This document shows, one piece after another, positions 31,041 through 36,492 of a stretch of DNA of 36,492 nt (position 1 is the stretch's first letter; each line of letters starts with the position of its first letter). Below the pieces are notes generated by a model. The model had not been told where the DNA came from. It saw only the letters and a list, made by a program, of their open reading frames with translations, and did not search any database. Source of the stretch: Desulfobacterales bacterium (GTDB lineage: Bacteria > Desulfobacterota > Desulfobacteria > Desulfobacterales > JAFDCJ01); the NCBI GenBank assembly GCA_020345785.1, contig CP070771.1, positions 3,351,709 to 3,388,200 on the forward strand. The letters run 5' to 3'. Position numbers and translations under genes: made by a program.

Positions 31041-31986
31041 TTTCCTCACCTTCGATCTTATTTCTTCCGATCCGCTTGCGGACGGCATTGACGATTGTGA
31101 AAAGCCCGTTCGGCGCGTACATGTAGACTGATAATGCAATCGTGCCGTAAAGCAAATACCGCCAGGCACCGGGAACATATGGACGCAATAGCTCCAACAG
31201 GAATGTCAGAAAGTAGGCGCCCAGCATGGGACCCACAATGGTATGTTCGCCGCCAATCAGGGCTGCGATTAATATGGTGAAGAGAAAATTGATGTCGAAC
31301 ATATTCCGAGGGGATATGGATCCCAGATAATGCGTGTACAATACACCGCCGATGCCGGCCACCAAAGCACTTAATGTAAAAGCAAACAGTTTAAATTTAG
31401 AGGTGTTCAACCCGGCGCTCTTGACGGCGTCTTCGTCCATGCGAATGGCACTGAGGACCGTGCCCACGCCGGATTTGGCCAAGGCCCACAGGCCCAGACC
31501 AATCAACAGCATGGCAAAAAGAGAGACATAATAGTTTGAAACTGCGCCTGTAACCACCAGCGGTAGACCGGTTAATCCCCTGCTGCCGCCCGTCACTTCG
31601 GGCTTGACAACCTGCACTAAATGGTAGGTCACTTCCATGAATGCCAGCGTAACCAGGGCAAAGTAGGTTCCCCGGGTCCGCAAAGCCGGAAAGAAAAAAA
31701 GTGTGCCGGCGGCCATGGTCAGCAAAATTGCCAGCGGCATACTGATATACAGCGGCACCGCAAACTGGTGGGTTAATATCGCGCTGGTATAACCGGCGAT
31801 GCCGATTAAAAAAGGATGACCGAAACTTATGTAGCCCGTATATCCCGACAGAATATCCCAGCTCATGGCAAAAATCGCAATAAAGTTGGCGAAGATAAAT
31901 ATCCTGAGGGATCGCGTGGAGATCAGCAGGGGCAATAAACTCATAACGACGGCAAAAAGCAGCCACCAGGGTAATGCTTTTCTCAA
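31021..31986 (-). CDS. livM: Branched-chain-amino-acid-type ABC transporter permease (LivM)
   Basis: The protein has 321 residues with eight to ten hydrophobic segments, beginning at a TTG (31986) with GGAGG five bases upstream. SGYTGYISFGHPFLIGIAGY near 48 and RTRGTYFALVTLAFMEV near 107 are characteristic of LivM, as are SAIRMDEDAVKSAGLNTSKFKLFAF near 198 and GGEHTIVGPMLGAYF near 246. It forms the inner-membrane channel with LivH. It overlaps livG and is 12 bases after livH. Confidence 0.95.
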   Translation of the reverse strand: MRKALPWWLLFAVVMSLLPLLISTRSLRIFIFANFIAIFAMSWDILSGYTGYISFGHPFLIGIAGYTSAILTHQFAVPLYISMPLAILLTMAAGTLFFFPALRTRGTYFALVTLAFMEVTYHLVQVVKPEVTGGSRGLTGLPLVVTGAVSNYYVSLFAMLLIGLGLWALAKSGVGTVLSAIRMDEDAVKSAGLNTSKFKLFAFTLSALVAGIGGVLYTHYLGSISPRNMFDINFLFTILIAALIGGEHTIVGPMLGAYFLTFLLELLRPYVPGAWRYLLYGTIALSVYMYAPNGLFTIVNAVRKRIGRNKIEGEENDRQTA

Positions 31987-31998
31987 AACACCTCCATC

Positions 31999-32850
31999 TT
32001 AAGTCTCTTCTTTGCCGAGCAATCCTTTCGGAAGAATAACAAGAATAATGATAATCAGCAGCAGGGTGAAAACGCCCCTTAACTCCGGAGCGATGACGGT
32101 CGTGGTAATGGTTTCCGCGAAACCAACGATGTGAGCGGCAACCAGGCTGCCCATGATGCTGCCGATACCGCCGATGATAACAATCGCAACGGCAGTGATA
32201 AGCGGTGGAACCCACATGGTGGGGTCCAGTTGGGTGTAGGTCGCGAAAAAAACACCGGCAAGTGCGCCCAAGGCCCCGGACAAGGCCCAAGTCAGGATGT
32301 TGATACGCCCAGGATCAATGCCCGAAAGCAAAGCACCCTTTGGATCCATGGAGACGGCCATGATAGCCCTGCCGACCTGCGTTTTTCTTACAAAAACCAG
32401 CAGCGCTCCCAAAACCACCCAACTGGTAATCATCGCAAAGAAAATGTTCCAGGAAATAATCACATTTTGTACGCGGGAGATGCCGGCAACGATCGGCCAG
32501 ATAGCCCGGGGCGCCGGCGAATAAATAAGAATGACGACCGCCTGCATGACAACGGCCAGTATGAGTGTCGAGATTTCTACGGCAATGGGATTGCGCTGCA
32601 GGCGTTTCACGATGCTGACATAGGTGAGGATACCGAAAATAACGCCGCTAAGAATGGCGCCCAGCAAACTGAGTGTTTTAGACAGCTCGAGCATCTGGGA
32701 TAAGGTGTAGTAGGTATACCCTCCCAGCATAATATAAATGCCGTAAGCCAGGTTGAGCACGCGTCCCACGCTGAAAATCATGGTAAATCCGACTGCAATC
32801 AGCGCGTAGAGACCGCTTATTAGAAATCCCTGAATAATTATGCCGCTCAT
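31999..32850 (-). CDS. livH: Branched-chain-amino-acid-type ABC transporter permease (LivH)
   Basis: The protein has 283 residues, highly hydrophobic, with IIIQGFLISGLYALIAVGFTMIFSVGRVLNLAYG at the N-terminus, KTQVGRAIMAVSMDPKGALLSGID in the cytoplasmic loop, and the LivH-type GGIGSIMGSLVAAHIVGF near the C-terminal third. It is the second permease half of the importer. RBS AGTAGGAG just before ATG 32850. The substrate-binding gene lies 423 bases upstream across the dispersed repeat copy B and a strong hairpin. Confidence 0.95.
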   Translation of the reverse strand: MSGIIIQGFLISGLYALIAVGFTMIFSVGRVLNLAYGIYIMLGGYTYYTLSQMLELSKTLSLLGAILSGVIFGILTYVSIVKRLQRNPIAVEISTLILAVVMQAVVILIYSPAPRAIWPIVAGISRVQNVIISWNIFFAMITSWVVLGALLVFVRKTQVGRAIMAVSMDPKGALLSGIDPGRINILTWALSGALGALAGVFFATYTQLDPTMWVPPLITAVAIVIIGGIGSIMGSLVAAHIVGFAETITTTVIAPELRGVFTLLLIIIILVILPKGLLGKEET

Positions 32851-32873
32851 TTGCTCCTACTGTAAACTGACAT

Positions 32874-33124
32874 TGAAAATCTGGTCCTCTGGGCTAGATC
32901 AGAGAAGATTGGCTATGCCGTTAACATATGACGTGGAATGATGGAGCACTGGAATGCTAGAATACTGAAAACACGCGTTTGGCGGAACGCGATCTGTTTT
33001 TAAATGGATGGCACGGAACAGAAAATAAAATCAGGCCATCATCCGCATTTGATTCCCAATATTCCATTTCTCCATCCCTCCAAAGGCGGATCTTCGACAT
33101 TCCATTATTCCATGGGTTATCTGA
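32874..33124. repeat. Dispersed ~250 bp repeat, copy B (between livK and livH)
   Basis: This is the partner of copy A at 3366-3622, in the same orientation relative to transcription. The CTGGTCCTCTGG start, the identical 40-base core at 32960-32999, the AAAATAAAATCAG/CCATCATCCGC stretch and the ending ATTCCATTATTCCATGGGTTAT are shared. No gene is encoded. It again lies between a binding-protein gene and a permease gene. Confidence 0.85.
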
Positions 33125-33162
33125 CGGTCAAAAATACCCCGCCGGTGTGAACTCAAAGTCCT

Positions 33163-33204
33163 GCCCTTCCTCCGGGTTCTATTCCTGCTGCCCGGAGGGA
33201 GGGC
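33163..33204 (-). terminator. Strong hairpin after livK (attenuator or mRNA-stabilising stem)
   Basis: The stem GCCCTTCCTCCGGG with CCCGGAGGGAGGGC (14 pairs, one mismatch) encloses a 14-base loop, 70 bases after the livK stop. There is no U-run after it in the transcribed direction. It mirrors the hairpin after dctP and is likely to partly stop transcription or protect the livK message. Confidence 0.5.
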
Positions 33205-33273
33205 CGGGATTCTTTCTATGGTTGTCATTATGTCCAAGTCACAAAGTCCGGGTGATCATTCAGTTCTGATGCG

Positions 33274-34593
33274 TCATTTTTTTACCCATGGCGGGACGGT
33301 AAAATCTCCATTGGCATATTTGGGCGGATAGACACACTTTACCGTTCCATCCGGGTACCATTGGATGACGATCAGCGAAGGATGACCGTCCTCCAGAGGC
33401 GGGGTGATGTCGACCTTTACATTGTGTGTAAAGGCAATACCTGTTCGCGGTTCTATTTCACCCGGCTTCCAGTAGGCGTATCGCAGCCAGAGCTTGCCGT
33501 CTTTGTAAAGTTTGAGATCTTCATTTTCCATCTCTTTAACCCAGGCATCCAACGGTTTAAAGCCTCCGGCCCGCTCGGCGGCATTGACGGCGTTGTAGAT
33601 GCCGTAATAGGCGTTAAACCCGTTGAAATGGGGGAAGACCGGGCGGCTATCATACTTGGCCTGGTACTTTTTGATAAATGCTTCGGTGCGGGGGTCCATG
33701 TCCATTCCCAGGGTCGGCGGAGGCATTAGCGTTGACATGCCGCCTCCCATGCCGCCTGTGTCTGTCCAGAATTCCTTGCCGACAGCGGCTACGTTGATAC
33801 CCGTAATGGGAACCGGAACCTGCATTTTTACATACTGAGATGTTGGAACCACGCATTTAACCGAAGAGATAAGGTATATGAAGTCGGGATTCGTCTGGAT
33901 GATCTTATTATAAATGGGACTGAAATCCAGCGTGTTGACGTCATAGACAATATGATCCAGCATTTGAATGCCGGCGGTTTCCAGGATGTCCCCTTTAATG
34001 AATTCATAAGTCCCGGCGCCATAAGCGGTGTCTTCCTGCATGATGACGCTGGTTTTCCAGCCCATTTTCTTGGCGAGAACGTCTTTGCCGAAATCGACGT
34101 ACTGGGTTCCGAGGGCATAGTCCGTCGGACAATTCATGAAATACATCTTGTACTTTTCGTACTCTGTGGCGACCTTTTCAATAGCCGCATAGGCCGAAGT
34201 CCAGGTGTCCAGGGTAGGGGTGCGGTATTCGGCCATGCGCGGCAGCCAACCCAGGGAAACATCGTCGATGCTGCCTGAAATAATAAAATCCACTTTTTCT
34301 TCTTCGTTAAGGTATTCATAGGCCTTAATGCCTTCGGTTACATCTTCGGCGGTATCTGCTTTTACCAGTTTTATCGGACGTCCGCCTAAAATCCCGCCCT
34401 TGGCATTGAGTTCTTCAATGGCGATTTCGGCGCCTCTCAACGTGCTCTTGCCGGCATCGCTGTTAAAAGATCCGATAAATCCAATGACCACGGGCTGCTT
34501 TGATGCTGCCCATGGAGGATTCATCAGTGGAGCAACCAGCAAACAGGCGCAGGCAACCAAAAATGTGAGCTTAAACAATAACTTTTTTTTCAT
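33274..34593 (-). CDS. livK: ABC transporter substrate-binding protein (LivK-like, periplasmic)
   Basis: The protein has 439 residues. The signal peptide is MKKKLLFKLTFLVACACLLV with a cleavage-like PPWAASK. The type I periplasmic binding fold follows: VVIGFIGSFNSDAGKSTLRGAEIAIEELNAKGGILGGRPI, DFIISGSIDDVSLGWLPRMAEY, and KTSVIMQEDTAYGAGTYEF. It is longer than classical LivK (about 370), as in amide/urea-type binding proteins, with a Gly/Met/Pro-rich loop near residue 285 (GGMGGGMSTLMPPP). It is the first gene of the importer, with a strong AGGAGGG site. The ligand is not predictable; an amine, amino acid or amide would suit the neighbouring genes. Confidence 0.92.
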   Translation of the reverse strand: MKKKLLFKLTFLVACACLLVAPLMNPPWAASKQPVVIGFIGSFNSDAGKSTLRGAEIAIEELNAKGGILGGRPIKLVKADTAEDVTEGIKAYEYLNEEEKVDFIISGSIDDVSLGWLPRMAEYRTPTLDTWTSAYAAIEKVATEYEKYKMYFMNCPTDYALGTQYVDFGKDVLAKKMGWKTSVIMQEDTAYGAGTYEFIKGDILETAGIQMLDHIVYDVNTLDFSPIYNKIIQTNPDFIYLISSVKCVVPTSQYVKMQVPVPITGINVAAVGKEFWTDTGGMGGGMSTLMPPPTLGMDMDPRTEAFIKKYQAKYDSRPVFPHFNGFNAYYGIYNAVNAAERAGGFKPLDAWVKEMENEDLKLYKDGKLWLRYAYWKPGEIEPRTGIAFTHNVKVDITPPLEDGHPSLIVIQWYPDGTVKCVYPPKYANGDFTVPPWVKK

Positions 34594-35272
34594 TATGGAC
34601 CCTCCTTTTCTTGTAGGTTAGCGGCCGATCAGAAAAATAAGATGCAGTTTGCACCAGGGACGATGCCGGGTTTTAACTGAGTCTTTTCATCAAGAGCCCT
34701 CTGGGGCGGGATTGCAAGTGCAAATCAGAGCGTATTGAAATCCGCATACGTTTGCGTCCGATATCCGAAAATTTAAGCCATCCTGTGCTACCACGGAGTG
34801 GTTGCAGGCTCCTCCAGCAGGTTGGCGAGGCTATAGATGTAGGAATTGTTTCATTCAATGGCAGATTTGTCAGTATTTCATACAATTTTGAATGTCAAGA
34901 AAAAAATGATTTTGATTCAAAAAATGTAATAAAATTGAAAAAATATAATTATTTATACTGTTTACAATTGGTTGCAAAATAGTTTCTTTGAAACTCCTTT
35001 TTCATACGATTGCAAGTAGTGATTTAATTGTTGCAATACGATGAGCGGTGATTTGCTATAAAGCCATTTCACAACATCTTCTTGTCCATGTAACATATTG
35101 AAATTAATATGACCGAAATTCGGAAATCGGGGTTTTTAAATGACCGTTTAAAAATAGCTGCCGCCAGGCTCTGAAGCATAGGATGGCTGCCGGGAGCAAA
35201 AAATGTGTTGACCCCGGTTTGATGCAATTATACACAGCGTTAAAATAATAGATTCGAGAGGGGGAAATAATT
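34594..35272. other. Divergent intergenic region between livK and the PanE-like gene
   Basis: I recognise no gene in these 679 bases; short open frames at 34673-34885 and 35104-35319 look non-coding. An AT-rich core lies at 34890-34985. On the minus strand TTGACA (34898-34893) could be a -35 for livK. TGTAATAAAATTGAA at 34925-34939 resembles the palindrome before the GS-like gene at 12 of 15 HexR-type positions. Confidence 0.45.
35208..35236 (+). promoter_or_regulatory. Candidate sigma70 promoter for the PanE-like gene
   Basis: TTGACC (35208-35213), 17 bases, then TACACA (35231-35236), about 35 bases before the start codon. Each hexamer deviates from consensus, but spacing and position are good. 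Confidence 0.4.
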
Positions 35273-36223
35273 ATGAAAGAGCGCAAAATGGCGGTCGTGG
35301 GGCTGGGGGCAACCGGCACGGTGCTGGCGGCAGCGCTGCTCAGTCAATTTCCCGAGACGGTCCTGGTCGGACGCAATCCTGATGCAGGCGAAACGCTTTT
35401 ATCGGAGGGTATTCATGTTGCGGGAGTTATCAATTACCAGACGCCGGTAAAAAATTTTGTCTCACGAATAAAAGACCTCAAGGATGATGATCCTGATCTG
35501 GTGTTTCTTGCCACCAAGACCTTTCACCTCGATCAGGTTTTAGAAGAAATGGAAGATGTGTATCGACCCGGCATCAAGATTGTTTCCACTCAAAACGGGC
35601 TGGGTACCGAGGACCTGATCGCCGAGAAATTCGGTGCCGGGGCTGCCTTGCGTATGTCTTTAAATTATGGCGCGTCTTTAATCGGCCCGGGACAGGCGCA
35701 GACTGCTTTTTTTAATCGCCCGAATCATCTGGGAGCGTTGACCCCTGAAAACCGTGTTCAGGGATTACAGATCGCAGATATTCTTACCGACTGCGGTTTG
35801 GAAACCGAATATGTGGAGGATATCAAGCTCTTTGTGTGGAAGAAAATGATTATGAAATGCACCATGGCTTCCATCTGCGCCGTCACCAACAAAACCATCA
35901 AAGATGCCCTGGACTATGCGCCGACGAGGGAAATTGCCGATGCCTGCTTCAATGAGGCGCTCGCCGTCGCCAAGGCCATGGGTTACGACCTGGGAGAGGA
36001 TTATCTCAGTCAAGCTATGGGATATCTCGAAAAAGTAGGCATCCACCGGGATTCGATGTGCTTTGATATCGAAAAAAAGACGCCAACGGAAATTGACTTT
36101 CTGGGAGCCAAAATAGTCGCCTATGCCCGCCAAAAGGGCATCTCGACACCGTTTTACGTGGCCATGACCAATATGGTGAAGGCCATTGAGGACAATTATC
36201 TGGAGCGAACAGATGACAGATGA
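35273..36223 (+). CDS. Ketopantoate-reductase-family (ApbA/PanE-like) NADP-dependent dehydrogenase
   Basis: The protein has 316 residues behind a GAGGGGG site. The Rossmann motif GLGATGTVLAAALL at 10-23 and VFLATKTFHLDQVL, STQNGLGTEDLI and FDIEKKTPTEIDFLGAKIVAYA match the PanE family fold. The conserved Lys is kept in VWKKMIMKC. However, the Asn pair that binds pantoate in E. coli PanE (NCxxNP) is replaced by Lys and Ala/Ser, so ketopantoate is an unlikely substrate. A different 2-oxo or hydroxy acid, or an opine-like compound, is possible. It is the only plus-strand gene and is divergent from livK. Any relation to the amine pathway is only positional. Confidence 0.85.
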   Translation: MKERKMAVVGLGATGTVLAAALLSQFPETVLVGRNPDAGETLLSEGIHVAGVINYQTPVKNFVSRIKDLKDDDPDLVFLATKTFHLDQVLEEMEDVYRPGIKIVSTQNGLGTEDLIAEKFGAGAALRMSLNYGASLIGPGQAQTAFFNRPNHLGALTPENRVQGLQIADILTDCGLETEYVEDIKLFVWKKMIMKCTMASICAVTNKTIKDALDYAPTREIADACFNEALAVAKAMGYDLGEDYLSQAMGYLEKVGIHRDSMCFDIEKKTPTEIDFLGAKIVAYARQKGISTPFYVAMTNMVKAIEDNYLERTDDR

Positions 36224-36492
36224 CGGAGGACAGATGATAAAAGAAAGAAGTTGAGAAGGTGGGAAGGTGAGAAGGTGAGAAAAAAGCTCATAGCTGATAG
36301 CTCATAGTTCATAGTAAAAAGACAGATCTCATAGCACGCAAAAATGTTGATCAGCCTTTTTATAAACTAGACAGAATACCTTCCTTCGACATTCGACGTG
36401 CCCACAATGCCTTGAAACTGGGTCGTAGCAAACTTGATAATTTGATTCATAGCTCAATGTTTGGACTAACCCAAAGGCAATGTGCATGGCAG
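36224..36492. repeat. Short-period intergenic repeats at the right edge
   Basis: After the PanE-like stop come runs of GACAGATGA, GAAGGTGAGAAGGTG and CATAGCTGATAGCTCATAG units (36208-36320), then unremarkable sequence. No gene or RNA is recognised. The irregular, very short units argue against CRISPR. Confidence 0.5.

Noticed and set aside
31041..31178. N-terminal extension of LivG by 46 residues
   Set aside because: Overlaps livM out of frame, lacks ABC-protein features, and a good ribosome site precedes the internal ATG at 31040.
34673..34885. Small minus-strand open frame before livK
   Set aside because: No ribosome site, no recognisable motif, basic Ser/Arg-rich composition typical of chance frames.
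36208..36320. CRISPR or small RNA in the short repeats at the right edge
   Set aside because: Units are under 12 bases and drift continuously; no stable fold or spacer structure was seen.

Overview
The window reads as a piece of the chromosome of a strictly anaerobic, moderate-GC bacterium. A Desulfobacterota (Desulfobacterales-like, sulfate-reducing) host is my best guess. The basis is the density of ferredoxin-type and oxygen-sensitive enzymes, a leaderless reductive-dehalogenase-like protein, TRAP plus Liv-type importers, and patchwork inverted repeats in the intergenic gaps. The taxonomic call is inference. There are no rRNA, tRNA, phage, transposase or CRISPR features that I can support. 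Nearly all genes (1 to 34593) lie on the minus strand and read right to left; only the last gene (35273-36223) is on plus.

Layout in transcription order. (1) 34593-29555: a complete branched-chain-amino-acid-type ABC importer (LivK, H, M, G, F). (2) 29196-24851: a glutamine-synthetase-like ligase followed by glutamate synthase split into three small genes (amidotransferase-like, GXGXG, FMN/[3Fe-4S]). This is the architecture of gamma-glutamylmethylamide synthetase plus N-methylglutamate synthase. (3) 24827-22722: a [2Fe-2S] subunit, an FAD disulfide-reductase-fold subunit and a two-cluster ferredoxin, matching anaerobic sarcosine-oxidase/HcnABC-like amine dehydrogenases. (4) 22414-8468: a bacterial microcompartment (BMC) locus. 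It has two BMC-H, one permuted BMC-H, one vertex BMC-P, one PduT-like BMC-T with a cluster-binding Cys, two CsoS1D-type double-layer BMC-T, a PduS-like electron-transfer protein, EutJ, a flavoprotein with an encapsulation peptide, a [2Fe-2S] BFD-like protein with an internal encapsulation helix, a DAO-type FAD oxidoreductase, an RpiR regulator and two CoA-acylating aldehyde dehydrogenases. (5) 8384-5192: accessory enzymes (RidA-like, DUF3830-like, an unknown protein, an Old-Yellow-Enzyme relative, a class I amidotransferase-fold hydrolase) and a truncated second RidA. (6) 4798-1: a TRAP importer, a reductive-dehalogenase-like protein and the 5' end of a molybdopterin oxidoreductase.

Working model (inference): a primary amine is imported, ligated to glutamate by the GS-like enzyme, converted to an N-alkylglutamate by the split glutamate-synthase-like complex, and oxidised by the DAO/FAD/[2Fe-2S]/ferredoxin dehydrogenase. 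This regenerates glutamate and yields an aldehyde, which the twin aldehyde dehydrogenases convert to acyl-CoA inside a shell. PduS, the PduT-like shell protein and the encapsulated BFD protein would carry electrons out. No classical BMC signature enzyme (ethanolamine lyase, diol dehydratase, glycyl radical enzyme, aldolase) and no alcohol dehydrogenase or phosphotransacylase is present in the window. The compartment therefore looks like an oxidative, electron-exporting 'alkylamine' metabolosome, and I know of no described BMC class that matches it.
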